Shown here: piece by piece, positions 56,581 to 64,000 of the stretch
Layout of the letters: every line of letters begins with the position of its first letter
Position numbering within the stretch: position 1 is the stretch's first letter
Assembly (NCBI RefSeq): GCF_014836675.1
Contig: NZ_JACSQK010000006.1
Span: 114,421 to 178,420 of the forward strand
Length of the DNA: 64,000 nucleotides
Direction: 5' to 3'
From: Comamonas avium
GTDB taxonomy: Bacteria > Pseudomonadota > Gammaproteobacteria > Burkholderiales > Burkholderiaceae_C
The notes under the pieces: model-generated
What the model was told of the DNA's origin: nothing
Databases searched by the model: none
The model's input: the letters and a program-made list of their open reading frames with translations, nothing else
Position numbers and translations under genes: made by a program

Positions 56581-57534
56581 ATGAAGAAACACAATGATTT
56601 TCTGGAGCAGCCCTGGGATGAGCGCGACCCCAGCCCCTGGCTGGCGCTGTACCTGGACCAGAGCACCCCGCTGCCAGATGCGGTCAAAGCCGCATGGCTG
56701 CGTGACTGCAGCAGTGGTTCGCGCCAGTATTTACTGCCCTTTTTACGGCCTTTGGCACGCTTGAGCATCATCTTGATTCAGGTGCTCAAAGTGCTGCTGC
56801 CCAAGCGCTGGGCGCATTCAATCTTGCTGCACAAAGTGCTGGCGTTCAGCATGAAAACCTTTGTCTCGCCCGAGGCCAACTGGTTGATCATGCGCCACTT
56901 TCACCTGGGTTCGCACATCCTGGCTTTTGTGGCTGCGAATGCTCCGACAAAGGTTGCCACCTACCCGATTGCACCCACCACGCTGGACGATATCAAGGAC
57001 GAACTGTTTCTCAAGCATGACCTGAATCTGTTTAACTTCGTCATCCGGCTCAACAAGGCTTTGCGCAACGCAGGGCAGGACATTGGTCCGGTGCCAGAGC
57101 CTGATTTTTCGATGATTACAGAGCCAGCGATGGCATTGAGTGACATGCCCAGAGGCTGGCTGAACCGGCTGGATCTGCAAAGTGCCATTGAGGTCTACAC
57201 CCCCGTCTACCAACTGCTGCTGACCGACAACGACTTCTGGCGCGCCAGTAATTCTTTGCAGCTGGATGAAACCCTGGCCATTTATTGCGCCAAGATCTTG
57301 GGCTCACCCGAGCATCTGGTGATGCTCAATAACAAACACCCGCTGGTGCCGCTTTCGACCTTGCGGGCAGGTCACCGTCTGGTATTGCATGGCCTGTCGA
57401 CCGAAATGCTCCATTGCCTGCTGGCACGCATGGCCAGTGGAGAGCTGACGCTGCCATCGCGGGCCATGGCCAGCCTGCAGGCCGACCTGGCACGCGCAGT
57501 GGCTGGCAAGGATGGTGGCACAAGCGCTGCATAA
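56581..57534 (+). CDS. Unrecognised protein partner of the KAS-HDO fusion
   Basis: 317 residues, not recognised. It has amphipathic or hydrophobic segments near 49-75 and 82-96, then a His-rich block (MRHFHLGSHILAFV, about 101-115). The C-terminal half contains NKALRNAGQDIGPV and HRLVLHGLSTEMLHCLL and looks helical. No clear signal peptide. The His residues could bind metal, or the protein could be a peripheral membrane helper. AAGGAG lies 6 nt before the ATG, and it starts 16 nt after the fusion gene, so it belongs to that operon. No terminator is clear after it. Confidence 0.75.
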   Translation: MKKHNDFLEQPWDERDPSPWLALYLDQSTPLPDAVKAAWLRDCSSGSRQYLLPFLRPLARLSIILIQVLKVLLPKRWAHSILLHKVLAFSMKTFVSPEANWLIMRHFHLGSHILAFVAANAPTKVATYPIAPTTLDDIKDELFLKHDLNLFNFVIRLNKALRNAGQDIGPVPEPDFSMITEPAMALSDMPRGWLNRLDLQSAIEVYTPVYQLLLTDNDFWRASNSLQLDETLAIYCAKILGSPEHLVMLNNKHPLVPLSTLRAGHRLVLHGLSTEMLHCLLARMASGELTLPSRAMASLQADLARAVAGKDGGTSAA

Positions 57535-57723
57535 AACGCAAAAGACGCTGTGGTGGCAGTGATGCCTCTGGCGGTTGGTTTGGGCACTGGGGTGCGCTCC
57601 ATACTGTTTTGTGGCGGTGCTGAGGCGGCACAGCCAGGGCTAATCAGGTGCGATTGGCCCCCATGCCGTATGTGGGGTTGTTCCATCGCAGAACACGGTA
57701 AAAGGCCAGATTTGCCAAAATAC

Positions 57724-57735
57724 TTTGCATGCAAA
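57724..57735. promoter_or_regulatory. Palindrome spanning the MarR start codon
   Basis: TTTGCATGCAAA, a perfect 12-bp palindrome containing the MarR ATG at 57729. CAAAAT ends 7 nt before that ATG. Autoregulation by occlusion of a leaderless start is plausible. A palindrome of this size may also occur by chance. Confidence 0.4.
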
Positions 57736-58259
57736 CTAACTGTGCGGTGTCTGCGGATGAGGCCTCTGAACGTGTCTCGGCACGATCGCGTTTTGGCCTG
57801 TTGATTGGAAGCGTCTATCGCCAGTGGCGCAGGCAGGTGGATCTGAGTTTCAAAGATTTGGGCCTGTCAGATGCCACCCGCATGCCTTTGCTGGTGCTGC
57901 ATGCGGGCGGTGTGCCCATGCGCCAGAAAGATTTGGCTGAGGCACTGTATCTGGACACATCCTCCCTGGTGCGGGTGCTGTCGCAGCTGCGTGCAGAGGC
58001 GCTTGTGGACTGGTCTTGCGACCCCACCGATCGGCGCACCAAATACATTGAGTTGACGCAGCAAGGGCAGCGAGTGGCTTCACTCATCCTGCAAAAAAGC
58101 TTGCAAATTGAGCAAACCATTTTGGCCGGGCTGACCCCTGAAGAGCTGCAGATCACTCGCGCATCGTTACTCAAGATTTCTCAGCGCTTTGACCACATAA
58201 CGAGTCAGCCTTGCGGCGCAGAACCTGGGGATATGAGCCCCAGCCAGAACAAGAATTAA
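57729..58259 (+). CDS. MarR-family transcriptional regulator
   Basis: 176 residues. MarR winged helix (about 25-150) with the HTH PMRQKDLAEALYLDTSSLVRVLSQLRAEALVDW and a wing containing DPTDRRTKYIELTQQG. C-terminal dimer helix, then a polar tail. It has no Shine-Dalgarno sequence; the ATG lies in a palindrome. It precedes two MFS exporters by 15 nt and follows the lipid cluster by 195 bp, so it may respond to the cluster product or a related lipophilic acid. Confidence 0.9.
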   Translation: MQTNCAVSADEASERVSARSRFGLLIGSVYRQWRRQVDLSFKDLGLSDATRMPLLVLHAGGVPMRQKDLAEALYLDTSSLVRVLSQLRAEALVDWSCDPTDRRTKYIELTQQGQRVASLILQKSLQIEQTILAGLTPEELQITRASLLKISQRFDHITSQPCGAEPGDMSPSQNKN

Positions 58260-58274
58260 GTACACGGTGTTTCG

Positions 58275-59480
58275 ATGAAATTAAAAGGTTCTCCCTTCGT
58301 CTGGGTGAGTTTCGCCATGATTGTGGGTGTGATGGGCACTGCGCTTATCAGCCCGCTGTACGCGCTGTACAAAGAAGCTTGGCACCTGCAGGCCAGCGAC
58401 ATTTCGCTCATTTACGTGCTCTATATGGGCGGTGCGCTGTGCGGCCTGCTGTTTCTGGGGCGTATGCCCGACCGTGCCGGTTTTCGCCGCGTGATGCAGT
58501 GCGGGCTGGTGCTGGCCTTGATTGGTACGTTCATCAGCATGGTGGCCTGGAACATGGGCAGCTTGATCGTGGGCCGGATGATTGTGGGCGCGGCCTCCAG
58601 CATGTTGACGACCAGCGCTACGCTGGGGTTGTCGCAACTGTCTCGCGCTGGGCAGATGCAGCGCGTGGCCATGGTGACGGGGTTTTTGATGGCGCTGGGC
58701 TTTGGGCTAGGCCCACTGGTGGGTGGCATCATGGGTCAATGGGTGGCCTACCCCTTGGTGACCACCTATATCCCAACGCTGCTCTTGGGTAGCCTGGGCC
58801 TGTTTGCCCTGACCCGGCTGGAGCTGCCAGAGTCGACGCTGCCTGACAACGCGCAGCGCTTGCATTGGCGCGATGCTTTGCCCAAGTTGACGTGGCCTGA
58901 AACCAAGGACTCCATCGCGTTTGTGCTGACCAGTGCATTGCCGTTCATGGCATTTGGTGTGTTTGGTCTGTATGCCTCGATGTCGCCACTGTTTCTGGAC
59001 AAACTGGTGCCCTGGCATGGCCCGTTTGTCAGTGGCACAGCGATTGCCGTGATCCTGCTGGCATCGGCCTGTGTGCAAATCATGGCGGGGCGCTTGCCCA
59101 CGCACTGGTGTGGCTTTGGCGGTCTGTTGGGTTTGGCGTTGAGCAATGCCTTGCTGATGGTGAACCTGTGGGCCGGCTCGGCCATCTTGTTTGCCTTGGG
59201 TGTGACGCTGACTGCCATGGGCCACGGTATGAGCATGCTGGCCGGCATGGGCATGGTTAACCGCATTGCCAAGCCCAACAACCGCTCGGGTTTGCTGTCC
59301 ACGTACCTGGTGATTGGCTACATCGGTAGCATGCTGCCCATGATGGCGATTGGCTGGATTGCCGACCACTGGGGCATGAATGTGGCGGTGTGCACGTTTT
59401 GTATTTTTGTCATTGCGCTGGCGCTGACAGTGGCTTTCTTCTTTCAACGCCACCCCCGCATGCGCGCAGCAGGGCTTTAA
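58275..59480 (+). CDS. Major facilitator superfamily transporter 1
   Basis: 401 residues with twelve predicted membrane helices and a motif-A-type loop GRMPDRAGFRR after helix 2. The central cytoplasmic loop is near 190-215. Drug:proton antiporter-like; substrate unknown. 15 nt after marR and 3 nt before the second MFS gene. Confidence 0.9.
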   Translation: MKLKGSPFVWVSFAMIVGVMGTALISPLYALYKEAWHLQASDISLIYVLYMGGALCGLLFLGRMPDRAGFRRVMQCGLVLALIGTFISMVAWNMGSLIVGRMIVGAASSMLTTSATLGLSQLSRAGQMQRVAMVTGFLMALGFGLGPLVGGIMGQWVAYPLVTTYIPTLLLGSLGLFALTRLELPESTLPDNAQRLHWRDALPKLTWPETKDSIAFVLTSALPFMAFGVFGLYASMSPLFLDKLVPWHGPFVSGTAIAVILLASACVQIMAGRLPTHWCGFGGLLGLALSNALLMVNLWAGSAILFALGVTLTAMGHGMSMLAGMGMVNRIAKPNNRSGLLSTYLVIGYIGSMLPMMAIGWIADHWGMNVAVCTFCIFVIALALTVAFFFQRHPRMRAAGL

Positions 59481-59483
59481 GCC

Positions 59484-60689
59484 ATGCGTGAAGACAACAA
59501 CTCGGCCGTCATGCGGCCTGTGGCTCCCATGTGGTTGCTGGTGCTGGTCACGCTCAGTGGCACGATGGCCATGCACATTTTTGTGCCAGCACTACCGATT
59601 GCAGGTGCTGCACTGGGGGCTGCACCTGCAGGCATGCAGCAAACCATCACGTTGTATGTACTGGGCTTGGCGCTGGGGCAGTTGGTGTATGGCCCGCTGT
59701 CGGATACCTTGGGGCGACGGCCCACGCTGCTGGTGGGCCTGGGGCTGTATCTGAGTGCCAGCGTCTTGGCGCTGTGCGCGCCCAGCTTGCAATGGCTGGT
59801 AGTGGCCAGGCTGCTGCAGGCCCTGGGAGGTGCAGCAGGCATTACCTTGGGCCGGGCCATAGTGCGCGACACCTCGGCACCTGATCGGGTTACCAAGGAT
59901 CTGGCCTTGCTCAACTTGCTGACCTTGGTGGGCCCCGGTCTGGCTCCGGTGGTGGGCGCTTATCTGGCCGATCATTTTGGCTGGCGTGCTATTTATCTGT
60001 TTCTGGTGGGCATGGGCTGCATCATGCTCGGCTGTGCGTGGCGGCTGCTGCCCGAGACCCATGCGCTGCGCCGTCCTCTGGCGGTGAAAGCGATTGCGCT
60101 GGACTACCGCAGCTTGCTGGGGCAACCGCGTTTTGTAGCATTCATGCTGGGTGGTGCCTGTTCCAGCACCGCGCTGTACCCGTATCTGGCAACCTCGTCT
60201 TACATCGTGCATGAGCAGTTGGGGCTGCCTATCAGCGATGTGGGCTGGTTTGCGGCCAGTACCATTGTTGGGGCAAGTCTGGGTACGCTGGCAACGCGGC
60301 GTTTGGCGGGGCGCCTGCCCAACGTGTATTTCTTGTATGCGGGGGCTGGCTTGGGGCTGGCTATGGCAACGTTGCTGCTGCTGGTGCAGCTCATGGGGTG
60401 GCTGACTGCGCCTTGGCTGCTGGCGATCACCATCACGATGACTTTTGGCGCAGGGCTGGCCAGCCCTGCAGCCTTGTCGAGTGCCTTGTCGTGCACGCCT
60501 GGTCTGGTGGGCGCTGCAGCGGGCCTGTATGGATTTGGGCAGATGGCCATGGGGGCCATCGGTACCCAGCTGGTCGGTTACGGCAGTGTGCCTGCAGTGG
60601 CCTGTGCCGTAACCCAGATGTGCATCACGGGGCTGGCCTTGGGCAGCTACCGCTTTGCGGCTACGCGCCAGCAGAGCACATTGGTGTAA
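59484..60689 (+). CDS. Major facilitator superfamily transporter 2 (Bcr/CflA-like)
   Basis: 401 residues, twelve helices. GPLSDTLGRRPTLLVG is the motif A loop, followed by RAIVRDTSAPDRV, as in Bcr/CflA drug-resistance exporters. The stop of MFS 1 is 3 nt upstream, so marR-MFS1-MFS2 is one unit. Two exporters beside a candidate biosynthetic set suggest efflux of its product or self-protection. Confidence 0.9.
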   Translation: MREDNNSAVMRPVAPMWLLVLVTLSGTMAMHIFVPALPIAGAALGAAPAGMQQTITLYVLGLALGQLVYGPLSDTLGRRPTLLVGLGLYLSASVLALCAPSLQWLVVARLLQALGGAAGITLGRAIVRDTSAPDRVTKDLALLNLLTLVGPGLAPVVGAYLADHFGWRAIYLFLVGMGCIMLGCAWRLLPETHALRRPLAVKAIALDYRSLLGQPRFVAFMLGGACSSTALYPYLATSSYIVHEQLGLPISDVGWFAASTIVGASLGTLATRRLAGRLPNVYFLYAGAGLGLAMATLLLLVQLMGWLTAPWLLAITITMTFGAGLASPAALSSALSCTPGLVGAAAGLYGFGQMAMGAIGTQLVGYGSVPAVACAVTQMCITGLALGSYRFAATRQQSTLV

Positions 60690-60875
60690 GAGATCGGTGG
60701 GCGGGGCGCGCTGCCATGTGCGCATGCAAAGACAGGGTGTTTTTGCTGTGAGCAATGTGGTGCGCCGGTGCTCGAATGCCATGGACCAAGCTGCTGTCTG
60801 TATTGGTCGTAATTAACAGCAGCTATCGCCCGTACATATTCCGTTTACCGTTGATAACACTGAAATTCAGTTGTC

Positions 60876-61289
60876 TCAGGCAGCGACATCCAGCCACGGA
60901 GCCAGCCAGCGTTGCACCATGGCTGTATCCAGATTCATAGCGGCGCGGGCTGCTAGTTGCTCAACGGGCGGGTTGATCCAGTGTGCTGCAAGCAAGGGCT
61001 GGGGCAGCAGGTGTGCCCTGACCGATGTGGTGTAGTGCTTTTGAAGCGCCCCATTCACTGCGATAAAGACGCGGTGAAAGGGCAGCTGGCGCTGAGAGAC
61101 AGGGGCGCTGGAGATACGGGCTTGCAGTTGCTGGAGCAACTGTCTGGCGCTGGCACGGTCCGTGTCAGGCAGCGCTAAAGCTGCATTGCGGGCCCGCAGT
61201 AAAAAATCGCGGTCTGTGGTTTCAGCCCAGGCAGGCTGGCCTAAAGCCAGCAGGCAGGCTGCGGTAAGAACGGATAATGTGTAGCGCAT
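60876..61289 (-). CDS. Secreted hypothetical protein, 137 aa
   Basis: Sec signal MRYTLSVLTAACLLALGQ with cleavage near AWA-ET, then a mature 115-residue Leu/Ala/Gln-rich helical domain. No metal, heme or lipobox motif, and no family recognised. Divergent or unlinked to its neighbours. Confidence 0.7.
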   Translation of the reverse strand: MRYTLSVLTAACLLALGQPAWAETTDRDFLLRARNAALALPDTDRASARQLLQQLQARISSAPVSQRQLPFHRVFIAVNGALQKHYTTSVRAHLLPQPLLAAHWINPPVEQLAARAAMNLDTAMVQRWLAPWLDVAA

Positions 61290-61440
61290 AGCCAGTCAAG
61301 CTTTCTAGCAATGTCTTGCCCTTGTGGCCGGGCAAAACCAGACGCAAGATTAGGCATTTGTCGTCTTTGTTACAAGATTTTTTACAAGTTCTTTCAGTCT
61401 GTAGTGCTTGTCCAATAAGTATTCGTTGCTATGAAATGCT

Positions 61441-62028
61441 TTAACGGCTGACTGCACCACCCAGCCGCCATTCAGGCAGAGCGCGTGCAATGCTGTGCAC
61501 CACCAGAGCAGTCAGTGCACACTTGATCAGATCGCCCGGTACAAAAATGGCGTTGGCCCAGATGGCTTGTGTGAGTGGAATCTTGGCAATCCATACCAAG
61601 CCCGCAATCCCAAACAGATAGAGCACAGCAATGCAGCCAATGGCTGATGCCGCAAATGCACTGCCTGCAGCGCGCAGTGGTGTGGATTTGGGCAGGATGG
61701 ACATGAGCCAGCCGGTCACAAAGGCTGCAGCGGTCCAGCCCACCAGGTAGCCGGTAGTGGGAGACATGAAAACGCCCAGACCGCCTCGCCCTCCAGACAG
61801 CAGTGGCAGGCCTGCTGCCACGGCCACCAAGAACAGACCTATAGCTTGCAAGCCACGCCATGGGCCCAGCAGGCAACCTGCGAGCATGACACCCAGTGTC
61901 TGGATGGAGATGTGCACGCCCAGTGGTAAATCGATCTTGGGAATCAAGCCCATCACCCCCAGCAGTGCGGCAAACAAAGCCACCAGAGCTATTGATTCGG
62001 TGTTGCGGCGCGTGAGAGTGTGGTTCAT
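61441..62028 (-). CDS. bioY: Biotin transporter BioY
   Basis: 195 residues with six membrane helices. The ECF S-component signature is seen: GVHISIQTLGVMLAGCLLGPWRG, FLVAVAAGLPLLSGGRGGLGVF and SPTTGYLVGW. It binds and imports biotin. No bioM/bioN genes are adjacent. I chose the ATG at 62028 (MNHTLTRRN). The frame extends to 62088 with a poor N-terminus. Confidence 0.93.
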   Translation of the reverse strand: MNHTLTRRNTESIALVALFAALLGVMGLIPKIDLPLGVHISIQTLGVMLAGCLLGPWRGLQAIGLFLVAVAAGLPLLSGGRGGLGVFMSPTTGYLVGWTAAAFVTGWLMSILPKSTPLRAAGSAFAASAIGCIAVLYLFGIAGLVWIAKIPLTQAIWANAIFVPGDLIKCALTALVVHSIARALPEWRLGGAVSR

Positions 62029-62295
62029 GGCGTGCTTGTCAAAGTTGAACACCCGCCTGATGGCGAAATGTGCAGGCATTGTATGCACGCCAATTGCACT
62101 TAACGCAGCATGAATTTGAATTCATCTGCATTTAATTGTGGGCAATCCAGTGCGCGTAACGGCTGGTATTTGTGCCAGCAAATCACTGCCAAAGACTGGG
62201 TTTGCCCGCTGTTGGCAGCATGAAGAGGTGGCGGCGTGCAACACGCCATCATCTGGGCGCTAAATGCTGTGATCTGCTTGCAAGTTGCCTGTAGT

Positions 62296-63258
62296 TTATG
62301 CGCAGGTTGCGCGCACTTGCTCCAGAAGGCTGCACGCTGTTTGTACATGCTGGCGTGCAGCGGGGCTGCTGACCAAGATGCGTGCAAAGCCGTGCACCAT
62401 GCCTTCAGCGCGCTGCAGACACACGCGCGGGCCTTGGGGCAGGGCTTGCAACTGGTGTGCGAAATCTTCGGCTTCATCGCGCAGTACATCGTGGCTGGCC
62501 GTCATGATGACGGTAGGTGGCAGCAAGGGCAGGGCATCAAGGCACAGGCTGGGGGTGCGCAGGGCCTCGTCTGCACCACCCAAGACATCCCAGTACTGCT
62601 GCATGGCAGCGCCTGTCAGCCCAAACCCTTGGGCAAAGCGGCGCATGCTGTCGTTGTCTTGTGCTGGTTGAATGCAGGGGTAGAGCAGCAGCAGGGCTTG
62701 AATATGGGCATGCGCGTCTTGCGGTGTTTGCACGGCACGCACAGCAGTTGCCAAAGCCAGATGGCCGCCTGCGCTGTCACCACCCAGCAGCACTTTCTGG
62801 CTGGCAAAAGGCAGCACCCCCTGCATCTGATAGAGCCAGCGCAGCACGGCCTGGGCATCATCCACAGCGGCGGGAAAGGGGTTTTCAGGTGTGCGGCGGT
62901 AGTGCACGCTCAGCACGGTGTGGCCTGTGTAGTGGGCCAGGTGTTCACACAGATCGTCGTGGGTATCCAGGCTGCCCACCATCCAGCCGCCACCGTGCAG
63001 CCATACCAAGGTCTGTCCCGTGGCCTGCGCGGTGGGCATGTAGCTGCGCAAGGCAATTTCACGACCTTCTTCAGCCACGAAGTGGTTGTGCACGCTAATG
63101 CCGGGCAATGGCAGCGTGCGCAGCGTGCGGGCTTGCAGCTCGCTGAGCAAGCGGCGTCGCTGCACGTAGTCCAGATGCGGGGTTGGTGTGTTCGCATCCA
63201 GTTGCACAAAACGTTGCAGGCACGATGCCAGCGCGGGGTCAATCAAAGCAGTGTTCAT
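62296..63258 (-). CDS. Alpha/beta hydrolase, HSL-family esterase
   Basis: 320 residues. The oxyanion HGGGW and nucleophile GDSAGG identify the hormone-sensitive-lipase family. The catalytic Asp (TASHDVLRDEAE region) and His (GMVHGFAR) follow. Likely a cytoplasmic carboxylesterase for short or medium acyl esters. A palindromic repeat lies just upstream. Confidence 0.9.
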   Translation of the reverse strand: MNTALIDPALASCLQRFVQLDANTPTPHLDYVQRRRLLSELQARTLRTLPLPGISVHNHFVAEEGREIALRSYMPTAQATGQTLVWLHGGGWMVGSLDTHDDLCEHLAHYTGHTVLSVHYRRTPENPFPAAVDDAQAVLRWLYQMQGVLPFASQKVLLGGDSAGGHLALATAVRAVQTPQDAHAHIQALLLLYPCIQPAQDNDSMRRFAQGFGLTGAAMQQYWDVLGGADEALRTPSLCLDALPLLPPTVIMTASHDVLRDEAEDFAHQLQALPQGPRVCLQRAEGMVHGFARILVSSPAARQHVQTACSLLEQVRATCA

Positions 63259-63264
63259 ATTTTG

Positions 63265-63310
63265 ATAGCTGTAAGTGCTTTATTTACATGCGTTAAAGGT
63301 GCTTTTTTCT
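63265..63310 (+). repeat. Intergenic palindromic repeat, short form
   Basis: ATAGCTGTAAGTGCTTTATTT then ATGCGTTAAAGGTGCTTTTT, like 21351 and 50739 but more diverged. It lies between the methyltransferase and the esterase gene. Confidence 0.45.
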
Positions 63311-63316
63311 GGTAAT

Positions 63317-64000
63317 TTAGTGTGCCATGGCTTCGGTGCCGGGCGCACGGTAGACCAAGACTTTGAGGCTGCGCTCTTCATCTGTGTCAGCAAACGCGGC
63401 GGGGTTGGCGACACGCTCGACAAACTGCAGCGTGGGTGCGATCTCTGCCATTTGTTCTTTCAAAAATGCCGTGCCCAGCTCTGGTGCGTTCAGGCACAGC
63501 AGCACATGGCCACCGGGGCGCAGCAAGTCAGGTAGGCGGCGCATGAGCTTGGCGTAGTCTTTGGTGGCGATAAAACTGCCCTTCTGGTAGCTAGGGGGGT
63601 CGATAACGATCAAATGGTAGGGCCCGCTTCGAGTGATCTTGCCCCAGCTGCTAAAGATGTCGTGTGCCAAAAAGCTGGCACCGTTGAGTGCATTGAGCTG
63701 GTGATTTTGCTGGCCCGTCGCCAGCGCGCTCTGGGACATGTCCATATTCAGCACCTGGCGTGCGCCCGCATGCAGTGCTGCAACAGAGAAGGCACAGGTG
63801 TAGGCAAACAGGTTCAGTACTTTGATGCCGTGGCGGTGTTCAGGGTGCTGCGCCACATGTTCATGCACCCAGCGGCGGCCTTCGGCCATATCCAGAAACA
63901 GACCGTGGTTTTGCCCGCGCAGCACATGGGCGCGAAACTGAAGGCCAGACTCGGTCACGGTGTGGGGCTCTGGCACGCTGCCAGCCATCAAGCGTGTCTC
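63317..64000 (-). CDS. Class I SAM-dependent methyltransferase, RlmI/RlmK-like (partial)
   Basis: The reading frame is open to the window edge, so the N-terminus is missing. The visible 228 residues include VTESGLQFRAHVLRGQNHGLFLDMAEGRRW, the SAM-binding VLNLFAYTCAFSVAALHAGAR and the catalytic IDPPSYQKG of RlmI-type rRNA cytosine-5 methyltransferases. The stop is at 63317. The rRNA substrate is inferred from the family. Confidence 0.88.
   Translation of the reverse strand, partial: ETRLMAGSVPEPHTVTESGLQFRAHVLRGQNHGLFLDMAEGRRWVHEHVAQHPEHRHGIKVLNLFAYTCAFSVAALHAGARQVLNMDMSQSALATGQQNHQLNALNGASFLAHDIFSSWGKITRSGPYHLIVIDPPSYQKGSFIATKDYAKLMRRLPDLLRPGGHVLLCLNAPELGTAFLKEQMAEIAPTLQFVERVANPAAFADTDEERSLKVLVYRAPGTEAMAH

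Noticed and set aside
52927-57534. Polyyne or enediyne cluster
   Set aside because: Polyyne clusters usually carry an acyl-ACP ligase, a dedicated ACP, several desaturases and a thioesterase. Only one desaturase and one hydroxylase are here and no ACP, so this label is not supported.

Overview
The window looks like the chromosome of a betaproteobacterium of the order Burkholderiales, most likely family Comamonadaceae. The reasons are a 16-strand trimeric porin of the Burkholderiales type, a small Trp-rich protein (TIGR04438-like), a Liv-type ABC system of the kind common in that family, and many short intergenic palindromes of one sequence family. I cannot name the genus. Almost everything is ordinary chromosomal housekeeping and catabolism. 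I see no prophage, insertion sequence, CRISPR array or plasmid backbone.

Layout. 1-545: tRNA cluster Gly(GCC)-Cys(GCA)-Gly(GCC)-Leu(UAA) with terminators. 957-5012: a hypothetical protein, a PAS-PAS-GGDEF-EAL protein and a CheX-like DUF3334 protein. 5155-8686: the glycine betaine importer proVWX. 9214-15636: yqhA, acs, small membrane proteins, cytochrome c and ilvD. 15824-18326: MlaE-like permease, MCE protein and lipoprotein, with no ATPase gene alongside. 18468-19487: porin. 19630-26007: thiamine region. thiO-thiS-thiG-thiE and the HMP transporter cytX each follow a TPP riboswitch, while thiD is divergent and appears leaderless. 26321-28923: a DUF2946-like protein and a copper-type TonB receptor.

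29745-32943: a Crp/Fnr regulator, an APH-type kinase and an ACAD10/11-like acyl-CoA dehydrogenase, a set that suggests 4-hydroxyacyl-CoA breakdown. 33012-36794: parvulin, BolA, YciB, MsrB and SelO. 37006-46789: an acyl-CoA ligase, tandem duplicated branched-chain-type binding proteins, livHMGF and a third binding protein. 47218-52639: a beta-oxidation set (FadB-type protein, thiolase, acyl-CoA dehydrogenase). The Crp/Fnr set and the FadB set each have a TTCCG-N5-CGGAA site upstream, which suggests shared control.

52844-60689: the most unusual region. A 28-codon Cys-containing ORF overlaps a sterol-desaturase-type hydroxylase. It is followed by a membrane fatty-acid desaturase, a KAS III-heme-oxygenase-like diiron (HDO) fusion protein, an unrecognised protein, a MarR regulator and two MFS exporters. 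I read this as a possible undescribed lipid-derived metabolite locus with its own regulator and export. The window ends with a small secreted protein, bioY, an HSL-type esterase and a partial RlmI-like methyltransferase.

Two patterns run across genes. At least seven intergenic palindromic repeats of one family lie at gene ends (12835, 18326, 21351, 38696, 45503, 50739, 63265). Several genes start exactly 7 nt after a -10-like hexamer, consistent with leaderless mRNAs.
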